This document shows positions 30,737-43,023 of a stretch of 64,000 bases of DNA, one piece after another. Numbering within the stretch: position 1 is the first letter of the stretch; the number at the start of each line of letters is the position of its first letter. Under the pieces are notes generated by a model, which did no database searches, had not been told where the DNA came from, and saw only the letters and a program-made list of their open reading frames with translations. Source of the stretch: Musa acuminata AAA Group (taxonomy: Eukaryota; Streptophyta; Magnoliopsida; Zingiberales; Musaceae); contig NC_088347.1 in assembly GCF_036884655.1 (NCBI RefSeq), positions 13,016,001-13,080,000 of the forward strand, given 5' to 3'. The position numbers and the translations under genes were made by a program.

Positions 30737-32733
30737 TGTTGAATCTCGGATTTTGATGATGAAGTCAATTGTCATTTGTTATCTAATCTATGTGTTGAGA
30801 TAAGTGTGCAGGATTAACTACGATGAGAGTAAGACAAGCAGCAGGTGTTGCGCCGGAGTCAAGATCATGATCACGTTGGGAGTTCGAGAGTTCGACGGAA
30901 GTTCGGACGGTCGTCGGAGGTTCAGCGAGAACAGATCCGAGAAGTCCAGAAGCTTGCCAAGCGAAGCTCGTCGGAACTCGCCAAGTGGATCGTCGCAAAG
31001 TCCAGGAGTATGCCGGATGTCTGCAGAAGGATCACCGAGGGTTTATCGGATGATCGACGGAAGTTCGCCGGAAACTCGCCGGAAGAAGCGATTGACGCAT
31101 CGGAGCAAAGCTGCAGAAGTTGTCTTAGAGTTAATCGTAGTTAGCACGATGATTAAGCTTGAAAATGGGAGGTGATCCCATTAGCTTAATCTTGGGGCAA
31201 TTGGGCCCATGAAAAGATTCAAATTGGGCCGAATGGAGCGAACCATTCGGACCCTGATTGCACCAGGCGGTGCAACCGCCCCAGCCAGGAGGTGCAACCG
31301 CCAGGGATGCGAGGCTGGGCGGTGCAACCGCCCCAGCCAAGAGGTACAACCGCCCAGAGCTCAGTCTTCGAGCTAGACTGGGCGGTGCAACCTCCTTTGT
31401 CAAGAGGTAGCACCGCTAGAGCTCAAGTTTCGAGCTCTGCCAGGCGGTGCAACCACCAAGCTCAGTCTTCGAGCTCTGGCAGAGAGGTGCATCAGCCTGA
31501 GCTCAGTCTCGAGCTCTGCCAGGTGATGCAACCACCGAGCTCAGTCTTCGAGCTCTGGCAGAGAGGTGCATCAGCCTGAGCTCAGTTTCGAGCTCTGCCA
31601 GGTGATGCAACCACCGAGCTCAGACTTCGAGCTCTGCCAGGCGGTGCAACCACCGAGCTCAGTCTTCGAGCTCTGCCAAGTGATGCAACCATTGAGCTCA
31701 GTCTTCGAGCTCTGGCAGAGAGGAGCAATCGCCTGAGCTCAGTCGTCGAGCTCTGCCAGGCGGTGCCACCTCTCCAGTCAAGAGGTGCAACCGCCTGATC
31801 CCAGAATTCTGGGATTTGATCGATTTGATCGTTTTGAGCTCCAAATTCGAACTGGGTTGGGGCCTATAAATACCCCACCCATTCAGCACTGAAAAGATAC
31901 AGATCCACACCGAATTCTTGATCTTTTCAGTGATTCTAAGAGCTCAAATTTGTGTAAAGTCCTAAAGTTCTCCTCCTTCTGTTCTTCAAGTCTTGAGTTG
32001 TAAAGAGAGGAGAGAAAGGATCTGTAAAGGTTGTCTCCTGAGCCTGTCAAAAGGAGAGAAACTGTAAAAGGGCAGTTAGCCTTCGCCCATTGAAGGAAGG
32101 CAGCTAGTTGACGTCGGTGACCTCGTCGGAGGAGGAAGCCAAAAGTGGAGTAGGTCAAGACTGACCGAACCACTCTAAATCTCTGGTTTGCTTTTACCTT
32201 GAGCACTTTATCATTACTGCAAACCTCCTACATTGCTACTGCCCTCTGCGCCTTTACGAACGAGTTTCTAAGCTCTGATCTTTCAGAATCTGCATTCAAA
32301 CGTAAATCGTGTTTTCATACGATCTTCACACTGCAGTTTAAGCTTACATTCGGATTCCATTTATAACTGCAAATTGCTTTCTACGTAAAACACTTTTCAA
32401 GATTCAAAACTGCTTTTAGACGCAAAACTACATTTAGACGTAAAATTACATTTAGACGTAAAACTGCGTTTAGACGCAAAACTGCGTTTGGACGTAAAAC
32501 TGCGTTTGGACGTAAAACTGCGTTTGGACGTAAAACTGAGTTTAGACGCAAACTGCGCTTAGACGCAAACTGTGCTTAGACGCAAACTGCGCTTAGACGC
32601 AAACTGCACTGTGATTCTGCTTTTATATCGAAATCGTTTTTTATCGGACGAACGCAGCTTTCGTTTTTAAATCGCTGAAAGATTTCCGCTGCACTAATTC
32701 ACCCCCCCCCTCTTAGTGCTCTCGATCCTAACA
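30737..32733 (+). repeat. 3' LTR of SV-D
   Basis: 1997 bp, nearly identical to 23306-25268. TATA box at 31865-31872. It is longer because of an extra block of about 50 bp in the U3 array, partly offset by fewer leader repeats. The C-run is 9, as in the 5' LTR. Confidence 0.95.
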
Positions 32734-32738
32734 TAATC

Positions 32739-34933
32739 ACCAAAGCATCATAAATTTTAATGATGTGCAAAATTACAAATTTTGCATGTTTGCATTTGTG
32801 CATCTTGAGATTTGTAAGATAGCACTTCTTGGTGATGTTCAAGATAGCAAGCTCTTTCTTCTCTTTTGAGAAGTGTCATTTTTGCTTTCTTTGCAAAGTG
32901 CAAGCTAGCAAAATGCCAAACTAGCAAGAGATAATGTTTTACATGAGGCAAGCAAACGATTTAGCAAGTGTTACATTTGCATCTTCTCTTTAGAGGAGTG
33001 TAATTTTTGCTTTCATCTTGAATTGTGTAAGCTAGCTAGTTTGCTTCTTTTCATGATGTCCACATTAGAAATTCTTGCTCCCCCTTTGTCATTGTCAAAA
33101 AGAAGGGAAGACCCTTTTTTCAATTTTCAGATTATGACAAAGGTAAGTATCAATTTTATTTGTGCATCATTATATATTCAAATTAAAGCATACACAATTT
33201 GGAAAGCCTTATTTTTCATGCACGATACCGAAAAATAAATCAATCATCATTAATGGGTATATCATACATGATACTCAAACATTAAAATTTTTAAGCATTT
33301 ATCAAATTACATCCTACCATACATGATCGAAACTTCTTATTTGTATATATCAAAACAAATTAATGAATATTTCATGTATTCTTCTCTTCACATAAAGAAT
33401 ATTAAGAAGAATTATTAGGTGATGAGATAAATATTTCATGAATACAAGGAATTGCATAAAAATCATATCATAAGTGTTTCATGTATTCATATTATCACAT
33501 GAAGCATACAAGACAACAATGCAAAGAAATCATATCATGAAGAATATCAATGTGAAAATTCAGCAAAGATCACATGATACAATCGCAAAGCATGATATAA
33601 TTATGCGATATATCATGAGATGATAATTTATCATATCAATGAAAGATATCAATGAGGATCAATTCGTGAATACCAAAGATATGATTCATGGTTCATTACA
33701 ATTCTTCTTAACAAGTTCACGATCAAGATTCATATAATTCTTAATAAAGCAAATTGATGTACAATCATCATACAAGACATACAAGGCAAAGAAATCTTAT
33801 TATTTCTATATTATGAAATATATGATATCAAGGCTCATGATTCATTTGAAAAGATATAGTACAAAGAGCAACTTGAAACATTCTTATCAAGATCATATTT
33901 TAAAATTATTCCAAGTTTCAAGATATCAATATGACACTTCATTGAATTCTAAGAAATCAAAAGACAAGTTGCATTTCATTTGAAGAACTCCTTTTTGATA
34001 AATGTAGGGAGCATAATGGACGATCTTGATTTATAAAGAGCTTCATGTTATAATTATCAAGATCATGATTTTAATAATTATTCTCTTTAGTAAAGAATCA
34101 CAAAAGCACTTTATTTTTTCATAAGAAATCTCATTGTATTATGATTTATAAATTCTTTTTCTGCACATGAATCATAGGAGATATGTATGTGAAAACAAAT
34201 CTTTGCAAGCAAAAACACTATCATTCATATTTCAAGATGGAATTTATAAGTAGGAATCATTTCATCAAATCCATTTTAGAAAAATATTTTTCATAAGTGT
34301 ATGAGAAAATCCGATTGTTAGGATACCAATTGTTAAGTGAATCCGAAAATGAAATTAACACTTTCATGCATTCGGACAAGATTTTGCTATAGATTTTCAA
34401 GTTCAATCATGAAGATAAAACATGCTCATGATCATAAAAAATTATGTATCCAAAACATATAATTTCCAACATGTTATAGTGTAAAATCATCATGGCAATT
34501 AAGTGATTTGAACATTGAATCAAGAAAGTCCGAAAAATAATCTTAACACGTTCATGCATTCGAGTACATTTTTGCCATAGTTTTTCAAATATACTCATGA
34601 AAATAACACATGCTTATCATCAGCTTAAAATCTCATGCATAAAATTGTTAATCAAAATATTTAATTTCATCATTATGCATTTCTTCAAATCAAACATGAT
34701 TTTTAATCAAAATCGAGAAATAACAATGGAAATCAACGTAATACACATTATTACTTCTTAACCATGATTTCATATTTTCACTCAAGATCATTTTATTTGT
34801 TTATCATAAAATATGCAATATCATCATTTTCGAAATTACTATCATGATCATAATTTTTGTATTTTTATTTTTAAACATGTAATTTTCAAGAAAATTGATT
34901 CTAAACTAAAAAGAAAACTACATCATGAAAGCA
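32739..34933 (-). other. Non-coding 3' internal region of SV-C (right part)
   Basis: About 2.2 kb of AT-rich DNA without a convincing ORF, between gag of SV-C and the SV-D insertion. It contains another polypurine-like tract (minus strand near 33078-33090), GCAAGCTAGC words (about 32889 and 33026) and many ATCATG/AAGATAT words. It is similar to SV-A 1-505. Confidence 0.65.
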
Positions 34934-35960
34934 TCAAGTAATTTCAAAATAAACCAAAGGCATTTTAATTACCTCAACGTCGTAGGCTGTTAAGGCGTAG
35001 TTTGCCGCCTTGCTTTTGTTGATTTTTTCTTCGTCTTCGGAGGAGCTCGATTCATCCTAATTTTTGTTCTTCTTCTTGCATTTAAAGCAAGTAGTTCCAT
35101 TCTTTTTTCTTTTTAATTTTCGTTTGATTTGTAGTTTAAGTTCACCATCACTTGAGCTTATGCTCGAGTGGTCTTCAAATGTTCTATGTTCCAAATCCTT
35201 CTTGTTCTTTGGAAGGTTGTTTTGTTCATCATTGTTCTCATCACTTGAGTCATCGCTCAAGTGGCATTCATTTGTCCAGAGTTCCAAATCCTTCCTGTTC
35301 TTTGGAAGGTGATTGTGTTCAACATGTTCATCATGTGCATTGTGCACCATTTCATATGTCATCAACGAACCAATTAGTTCTTCAAGTGGTAAGTTGTTTA
35401 GGTTTTTAGCTTCTTGTATTGCAGTTACTTTTGAATCCCACTTCTTAGAAAGAGAACGCAAAATCTTGTTTACGAGTTCAAAATCCGAAAAACATTTTCC
35501 AAGAGCTCTTAAACTATTGACGACATCCGTGAAACGGGTGTACATGTCGCCTATAGTCTCGCTTGGTTGGTTGCATTCGAAAAAGCTCAAAATTATGCAA
35601 TAAAAAGTTAACTTTCGAGTCTTTGACTCTACTAGTTCTCTCGTGCGTGATTTCAAGTGTTCGCCAAATGTCAAAGGCCGTTTCGCACGTAGAAATCCGA
35701 TTGAACTCATTTTTGTTCAAAGCGCAAAATAAGGCATTCATAGCCTTTGCGTTTAAAGAAAAATACTTCTTCTCCAAATCCGACCATTCGTTCATCGGTT
35801 TAGAGGGAAGTTGAAAACCGTTTTCAATGATATTCCATAAATCTAAATTCGTAGAAATCAAGAAAACTCTCATTCGAGTTTTCCAATAAGTGTAGTCCAA
35901 TCCGTTAAACAACGGTGGACGAAAGACCGAAAAGCCCTCTTGAAAGCCATGAAGAGCCAT
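34934..35960 (-). pseudogene. gag: gag of SV-C (4-bp insertion, one stop)
   Basis: ATG at 35958-35960. Same protein as SV-A gag: PPLFNGLDYTYWKTRMRVF, SETIGDMYTRFTDVVNSL, and the half zinc knuckle CFKCKKKNKN. A duplicated 4-bp word (TTGG, near 35567-35574) absent from SV-A shifts the frame. A stop at 35057-35059 sits where SV-A has a Trp codon. The frame then reaches the family stop at 34934. Total length is 1027 bases, 4 more than SV-A. The missing GHxxxxC half of the knuckle means RNA binding would differ from normal Gag. Confidence 0.85.
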
Positions 35961-35996
35961 TTCTCACGGGTGTAAATCTGAAATGAGAAAAACCGG

Positions 35997-36008
35997 GCTC
36001 TGATACCA
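35997..36008 (-). promoter_or_regulatory. Primer-binding site of SV-C
   Basis: TGGTATCAGAGC on the minus strand, two bases inside the 5' LTR. Confidence 0.92.
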
Positions 36009-36010
36009 AT

Positions 36011-38133
36011 TGTTAGGATCAAGAGCACTAAGAGGGGGGGGTGAATTAGTGCAGCGGAAAACTTTCTACGATTAAAATCGAAAGCTGCGTAAAAACGATT
36101 TCGATGTAAAATCCGATCCTAAGACTACTTTAGCTTAAGATTAAGCGAGATGACGTTAAAGTAGATCTACAGAGGTAGTTTGCAGTTTATGATAAAAATC
36201 AGAATGCAAGCGCAAACTAAAATGCGACGTTCGTACAATAAAACCGGTTTACGTCTAAACATCAACTTTGAAGATACTGAACTTTGAGATATGTTTTGTA
36301 AATGCGCAGAAGGCAGTTTGCAGTTATAATTGGAGTCAAAACGTAAATGTAAACTGAAATGTAATGATCATACGAAAATGCCGATTTACGTCTAAACGCA
36401 GATTCGAAAAGTTCTGAACTTAGAAACTCGTTCGTAAAAGCGCAGAAGGCAGTAGCTATTTAGGAGGTTTACAGTAATGATAAAATGCTCAAAGTAAATG
36501 CAAACCAAGATTTAGAGTGGTTCGGTCAGTCTTGACCTACTCCACTTTTGGCTTCCTCCACCGACGAGGTCACCGACGTCAACTAGAGGCCTTCCTTCAA
36601 TAGGCGAAGGCCAACTGCCCTTTTACATTTTCACTCCTTTTGACGGGCTCAGGAGACAACCCTTACAGAACTTTTCTCTCCTCTCTTTACAACTCAAAAC
36701 TTTGAAGAACAGAAAGAGGAGAACTTTTGGCCTTTACAACAATTTTGATCTCTAAGAATCACAGAAAAGATCAAGATTTCAGTGTATATCTATGCCTTTT
36801 CAGTGCTGAATGGGTGGGGTATTTATAGGCCCCAACCTAGTTCAAATTTGGAGCTCAAAACTATCAAATCCCGGAATTCCAGGATCAGGCGGTTGCACCG
36901 CCTGGCAGAGCTCGAAGACTGAGCCTAGGCAGTTACACCTCTTTGTCAGGGGCGGTTGCACAGCCTCAGTCTGGCTCGGAGACTGAGCCCAGGCGATTGC
37001 ACCTCCTGACTGAGGCGGTTGCACTGCTTGCTAGAGCTCGAAGACCGAGCTCAGGCGGTGCTACCTCTCTGTCAGGGGAGGTTGCACCGCCCAGTCTCGC
37101 TCGGAGACTGAGCCCGGGCGGTGCCACCTCTTGGCTGGGGTGGTTGCACCGCCCAGTCTCCCTGGGAGACTTAGCCCAGGCGGTGCTACCTCCTGGCCTG
37201 GGCGGTTGCATCTCCCAGTCTCCCGGGGAGACTTAGCCCAGGCGGTGCTGCCTCCTGGCTTGGGCGGTTGCACCTCCCACAGCAATCAAGGTCCGAATGG
37301 GTAGCTCCATTCGACCCAATTTTGGATTTTCAGGGGCCCAATTGCCCCAAGATTAAGCTAATGGGATCACCTCCCATTTCCAACTTAATCAATGTGCTAA
37401 CTACGATTAATCCTAAGACAATCTCTACAGTTTGCTCTGGTGCGTCAATCGCTTCTTCCGGCGAGTTTCCGGCGAACTTCCGTCGATCATCCAATGAACC
37501 CTCGGTGATACTCCTGCGGACTTCCGGCAAACTCCTGGACTTGCAACAATCCACTTGGCGAGTTCCGACGAGCTTCGCTTGGCAAGCTCCTGGACTTCTC
37601 GGATCTGTTCCCGCATAACCTCCGTCGACTGTCCGAACTTCCGTCGAACTCTCGAACTCCCAACGTGATCATTGACTTGACTCCGGCGCAACTCCCGCTG
37701 ATTGTCTAACTTTCATCGGAGTTAATCCTTTATACTTAAAATAAAACTTTGATCGAGACAATTAATCCTAAGCAATTAACCAAGTTGTCCGACATGTCAT
37801 TGGTCCCTCGACGCTTCGTCTGATTCTTCGGCGCATCGTCCTCTCCTGCAGCCTATTGCCCAATCGGCCAGTTGACTCCGCAACTCTGATATCCTTGGCA
37901 CAATACCCGCTCTTCTTGGCCCGATGCCCGAGTCCATGGCCCGAAGCCTTCTGTCGATACGTCGACCGATCCACCGGCCTGACGTCCAATCTTCTGACAT
38001 GTTCCTTCGACACAACATGATTTTCCTGCTTTAATTGTCTCATCCTGATCGAAGCATCCTGCGTCACTCAAAACGTAGATTAAATCATAAACATATATCA
38101 AGTAGTTTCATCATCAAAATACGAGATTCAACA
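36011..38133 (-). repeat. 5' LTR of SV-C
   Basis: 2123 bp, closely similar to 20523-22670. TATA box near 36820-36827, U3 palindromic array about 36885-37290, homopolymer of 8. No 18-bp leader array. TG...CA ends and adjacent CCAGC. Confidence 0.92.
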
Positions 38134-38472
38134 CCAGCCTGGGCAATACCACTACCCAAATTTCCTAAGGTGCTATTCCCTATGTGGTGCCATCGTCGGC
38201 CAGGGTTTCAGGACCCTGGTTGGGTCTTGAATCCGGCCCAAACCAGCCCAACTTTGAGCCTAGTTGGCCCCTAACAGAGTTGATGAGATTACCTGCCAAT
38301 CCCAACTCCAATTATTGTTGAATCTCATATTTTGATAATGAAACCAATTGATAATTATGTTTGTATTTTAATCGATGTATTGATAGACACGGGATGCTTC
38401 GATCAGGATGAGACAATTAAAGCAGGAAAAATCATGTTGGGTCAGAGGAACATATCAGAAGAATGGACGTCA

Positions 38473-38891
38473 TGTCACGGATTTAGCTGGTTTTGCCTAA
38501 GTCGTGCGGCACCCTTGCATTTCCGTCCGCAAAGGTCAGCCTCCCCGAAGCCTCCCATGGTCCCTTAGGTCCCACAAAAGAGAGAACAAGACAGATAAAA
38601 GGCCTTACTCGGGATCCACAAGCAAACATCTCCGAAAATGGTCCATTACAAGCTCTGAACAGTTACACAACAAAGGGTAAAATGGTCCATTACAGACCAA
38701 AAATCTATCACACGTGTCCACATGACACAACCTTTATTTACAAGCCTAAAGCAGCCACCAACCCAACTAAAATGGGACTATCAAGCCTTCGGCCGTCCCC
38801 CTACATGCTGTACAAAGCATGAACATACCAAAAGACACGGACATACATAAGCATTACATCAAACACCCTATTTAGAAGTTTGTCCGTGACA
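38473..38891 (-). repeat. 3' LTR of LARD-G
   Basis: 419 bp. It differs from the 5' LTR mainly by absence of about 25 bases (compare 38625-38655 with 42740-42790) and scattered substitutions. Confidence 0.9.
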
Positions 38892-38909
38892 TTCTCCCCC
38901 ACTTATTCC

Positions 38910-41900
38910 TTCGATGTCCTCATCGAAGCCTTTGTCGACACTGCAACTCCTTGCCTCTGCTGAGTCTTCAATCTTCTGCTCCAGCTGCAATGCGTCCCTT
39001 GGCTCCCAACTGCTCTCCACTGTTGTTTTCGAGTAGTCGAACCTTTTGATCCGCCATGCTGCTTCAACTCACCAATGACTCTGACTCCGGTGTGGGGTTG
39101 GCTGAGTTGTGTTGATCCTTGTTGATTCCTGCGGATCCTTCAAATGAAGGAAAAGACCATCCTTACTGTGCCAGTCTCTCAAATGCCTCATGCTGCTTGA
39201 ACTGGGTGGATGCTTGTTGGAGCTTTTAACGAGCATCGTCTCACAAACTTCTGAAGATTTGGGTCCTTCCTCCACAAAATTTGCTCATTGACTCTTCTTT
39301 CACTTAGTTGTCACATCCAAATAGGTTCGCATCACTTCCACTTTCGATTGGCATTTCGTTGGGAAATGAAGCGGACAATCTACTCTCAGTAACACTGATC
39401 ACCATTGGTGAGGATTTGACAACTATTGTCTTCCATTATCTTCGAAGGGTCTTTGAACTTTTGCAGAGCTCCTCTGCTGGATAGATAAGAGAATTGAGGT
39501 ACTCGGTTTCGCCCATTCTCTTAAGAGTTGAGAAGGCAAAGGTTACTTGACTTCGCCCGCCTCCTCGAGGTTGTACTCCATGCATCGAGCTGGTTACTGG
39601 CCTTCGCCTGCTCTTTGCTCACACTTCTGAAGCACTTGAAGTGTTTGCACTCCTTGCGTTGAGTTAGCTACTGTGATTCACCTTCTCAATGCCATTGAAC
39701 TTCTGGAATGTAGGAAGTTTTCACCCCAACTTGGAGTAGTTCTCTCATAGGTTTGGTCGCTTCTGGGATTGTACTGTCTTCTCCATCAACCCTGCCGCCT
39801 ACTCCCCTGAGTAGTGAAGGTACAACACCACGTATTGCCTGCTTCGTTCCTTGGTTATGCACTCCTGCATGACCCGAAGTCCTTCACTTTCGGCTATTTT
39901 GATGAGAAGCACATTGACACTGGTCTTACAAAGTTCTTCGGCCTCTGCCCTTCAGCCTTGTCTCGGTACTTAGAGATTGCCTCTGCGTTCTCCACCTCCT
40001 CGGCCCCTTTCACGACCAAGCGCTCTCCCTCCATGAGAGCAAGGGATCAATGACTTTCACAGAAGTCCCGCCTCTGCGGTACCATGGCGCTGCCATGCCC
40101 ATGGCGCTGCCATGCCCATGGCCCTACTATCCGTCGCCTCGCATTTGTATCCCTTTTCTTCACGATCAGTAGAAATGTCTCCGTGGCACTCCTCTGAGTC
40201 CACCTCCATTCTAACTGATGCTTGATTTTGGGTAGCTAAGTCCCTCTGGACTCGTCGTCGCTTCCTCGCCCCTTTCGACCCCCTGCTTCAACACCTCTGT
40301 GTTCTCCAAGCAGTCCGTCTGGTCGATGGAGAGACAGACTGCAACTCCCATGCATAGCCTCTGCCATCACGTTGTAGAGTTTGCACCGATTTTGTTCTCC
40401 TTAGCTTCCTTGGTAGCAACCCTCACTTACTCGACCTTGTCCTCTAACTTGTCAGGCTCCCTTAAGCGAATATGAGCTCTGGAGCAGTCCAACTCTCCAA
40501 CTGCTTCGATCATACCGCTGTATGATCAAGTCCCTCCCATGGGACTCACTGGTACTTGCATTCGAACTTTTCCCTTGGTGGAACACAGCCCCCATATGCT
40601 GATGACCAAGGCTTTCATCCGATGCAAAATTTGATGCACGCACGGAAGACCCGCCTCTGCGGTACCATGGCCTTCACTCATTGAATCCATAGCCCTTCTT
40701 GTCGTCGTGTTGTTCACCGAAGTGGAGCTTCCAGAAGCTCCCGATCATACCTCCGTATGATCTAGTCCCTCACGGGGCTAAGTCGTGTGTATCGCATTGC
40801 CACGAACTGTCCCACCACGATACGCTGCACCATGTCGCCTCCTGGTGACTTCTCCATTGCATTCTGATCCTTGTGGAAAAACTCGAATTGTGAACCCTCC
40901 ATGTGTGGCCTCTACCAATACATCGCAGGGTCTCCTCTACCTTCGATTTTGTTCGCTCCTTTGGCAATCGACCTTCATCCACCCACTCTTGGGTCACACC
41001 TAGATGAAGTACCGCTCTAGGACAGTCCGTCGCCTAGTAGCTCCCGAAGTCCACCGACTTCACTGTAATTTGTGCACCATTGTCTGGATCCTGGGCCTCT
41101 GCCCCTACCAGCACAATCTTCGCTGCGCACTGCTTCCTTCATGGCAACTTGAATGACAACGCTGTGGCATATTCTTCAAGAGTACCCGCCTCTGCGTCCT
41201 CTTGCCCTGTGCTAAGGCCTTCTGAACTCAACTTCGCCTCCGCAAATTGAGTCGCCTTAGTTCCTCCATCAAATGCTCCTCCGAGATAAGGTGCATGTGC
41301 CCCGAAGCTCCCTTCGTCTTTGGCACCATGCAAGATGAGTCCGCTCCGACAGAATGAAGGACCCATGGAACAACATGATCTTACTCTTGCCTCTGCAAGA
41401 GTTCATGTCCTTGACCTCTGTCTAAGGAAAGCACTGTGCCTCTGCTCCATGTTCCAACTTCTATGCTGGCTCCCTTCAAGCGGCTTGAGTACTTCGCCAA
41501 GTTACCCCCAAGTTGCTCCACTCCTCGTTTTGCATTGAGTTGATGGTGGCCCTCTCGCCCACCATTCCACGGGTCAGCCCTCCCTTGAGTCTGATCTCCG
41601 TATCGACTCCAAGTGTGCCTTCATTTGTGTTGCCTTGGGTCACTCCCCCACTTGATCTCGCAATGCATCCACCAATGCATTCTCTCAAGCGAGATCATGC
41701 GACGACTCCTCACCGCTTGCTCAGTCCATTGAGCTTCGTGGAGTTGTTGTTTGTTGAGGTACTCCTCCTCAACTTATAAGGTCTGTCCCACATGATTCTC
41801 CCTTTGGAGAGCCTGGACTTATCCCTCCTGGATAACTGTCCCGTTGGAGCAACATCTCTCTTCGTTTTGGAGACCACCATCCCCTTGGACTACTCCGATC

Positions 41901-42566
41901 TGCTGAACAAACTGTGCATTGTTCTGCCTCCTGCAAACACACTTGCTAGATTGCGACTCCACGTCAATACAGCCCCCGCTGCACCCCTCAAGGCCTAGCA
42001 ACATGCTGAACTAGTTGCAACCTTCAGCCTCCTACGGACGTATCCTTCACATGCCGAAGAGAAAGTTTCAATGCTCCATGGCGGCGAGTTTCGGTCGCCT
42101 TGGGATGGCCACGAACATTCCGTCGTCCGCATAAAAGCCCATGTATGAGTAAAAATTCTTCAAGCTAGCAATTCCCCTCACCTCTGTGAACTTTGCATAA
42201 CTCGTTTGGTCGTTGAGCAACTCATTCCACCTTGCATGGTCTCATCCTTTACCAAGCGCCTCGCTTGCCTTGAGCACCATCAAGTATAGTTGTCAACGTT
42301 GAGCCATAGCTCAAACTCAGCCATCCCAACCTTTGTGCGCTTCACATTCTTCCAAACTTGTCTGTTCTCGTGGTGCCTCTTGCGCGAAGGGTTGGCCATT
42401 CCTCTGAATGCCAATCTTAGATGCCCGCTCCTCCGAGCGACTTCTTTTCCCTACATCTCCATGCCCGTTTTCCCCCAAACGGTCACGCGTGTGCTGGCTG
42501 CCCTCAACGCAGCCCCGCTAGGTCCCCCACGTTTGCATGCTAAGTGTTTCTATGAGTGCTTGTCCC
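38910..42566 (-). other. Interior of LARD-G
   Basis: No gag or pol motif was found on either strand; ORFs are all under 120 codons and unlike known proteins. Decayed internal repetition is visible. CCGCCTCTGCGGTACCATGGC occurs near 40066 and again near 40653. A GATCATACCNCNGTATGATC palindrome followed by AGTCCCTC occurs near 40508 and 40745. A GATTTTGTTC...CTCCTT word occurs near 40388 and 40947. A short GGCGCTGCCATGCCCAT tandem lies near 40085-40125. Confidence 0.6.
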
Positions 42567-42578
42567 GCTCTGATACCA
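42567..42578 (-). promoter_or_regulatory. Primer-binding site of LARD-G
   Basis: TGGTATCAGAGC on the minus strand, two bases from the 5' LTR; initiator tRNA-Met type. Confidence 0.92.
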
Positions 42579-42580
42579 TC

Positions 42581-43023
42581 TGTCACGGACTTAGCTGGTT
42601 TTGCCTAAGTCGTGCGGCACCCTTGCGTGTCCGTCCGTAAAGGTCAGCCTCCCCGAAGCCTCCCATGGTCCCTTAGGTCCCACAAAATTGAGAACAAGAC
42701 AGAGAAAAGGCCTCACTCGGGATCCACAAGCAAACATCTCCGAAAAACACTTTATAGACAATGCAAATTACAAACAGACTTTACAAGCTCTGAACAGTTG
42801 CACAACAAAGAGTAAAATGGTCCATTACAGACCGAAAATCTATCACACGTGTCCACATGACACAACCTTTATTTACAAGCCTAAAGCGGCCACCGACCCA
42901 AAAATGGGACTATCAAGCCTTCGGCCGTCCCCCTACATGCTGTACAAAGCATGAACATACCAAAAGACACGGACACACATAAGCATTACATCAAGCACCC
43001 TGTTTAGAAGTTTGTCCGTGACA
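42581..43023 (-). repeat. 5' LTR of LARD-G
   Basis: 443 bp, same ends as the 3' LTR (TGTCACGGACTTAGCTGG...GTTTGTCCGTGACA). Confidence 0.9.

Larger units (their letters stand above)
23306..32733 (+). mobile_element. SV-D: full-length Sirevirus (Ty1/copia) with gag-pol
   Basis: This 9.4-kb element is flanked by perfect TAATC duplications (23301-23305 and 32734-32738). Order: 5' LTR 23306-25268, PBS 25271-25282, gag 25319-26883, pol 26884-29937, non-coding 29938-30722, PPT 30723-30736, 3' LTR 30737-32733. The domain order PR-INT-RT-RNaseH is copia, and [11 protein letters not shown] with the long LTR points to Sirevirus. The two LTRs differ by a small number of substitutions plus repeat-number changes, so it is probably the youngest insertion here. 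Four lesions break gag-pol. Confidence 0.95.
20523..38133 (-). mobile_element. SV-C: gag-only Sirevirus-like element, interrupted by SV-D
   Basis: Perfect duplications CCAGC (20518-20522 and 38134-38138) flank LTRs 20523-22670 (3') and 36011-38133 (5'). Internal parts: PBS 35997-36008, gag 34934-35960, a long non-coding region 32739-34933 plus 22686-23305, and PPT 22671-22685. SV-D lies in the non-coding region. Without SV-D the element is about 8.2 kb. No pol is visible. Same family as SV-A. Confidence 0.93.
38473..43023 (-). mobile_element. LARD-G: short-LTR element with non-coding interior
   Basis: LTRs 38473-38891 (3', 419 bp) and 42581-43023 (5', 443 bp), both TGTCACGG...CCGTGACA. PBS at 42567-42578 on the minus strand and a polypurine tract at 38892-38909 give the orientation. 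The interior (3.7 kb, GC-richer than its surroundings) has no ORF with retroviral motifs. The flanks (GACGTCA / GTTAGGCCGG) rejoin to the sequence of related LTRs near 53310, showing insertion into sLTR-F, but the duplication is imperfect. It looks like a large non-autonomous (LARD-type) element; the helper is unknown. Confidence 0.85.

Noticed and set aside
39814..42954. Many 60-117-codon ORFs inside LARD-G as host genes
   Set aside because: They lie on both strands, overlap, lack any recognised motif, and two of the longest come from the LTR copies.
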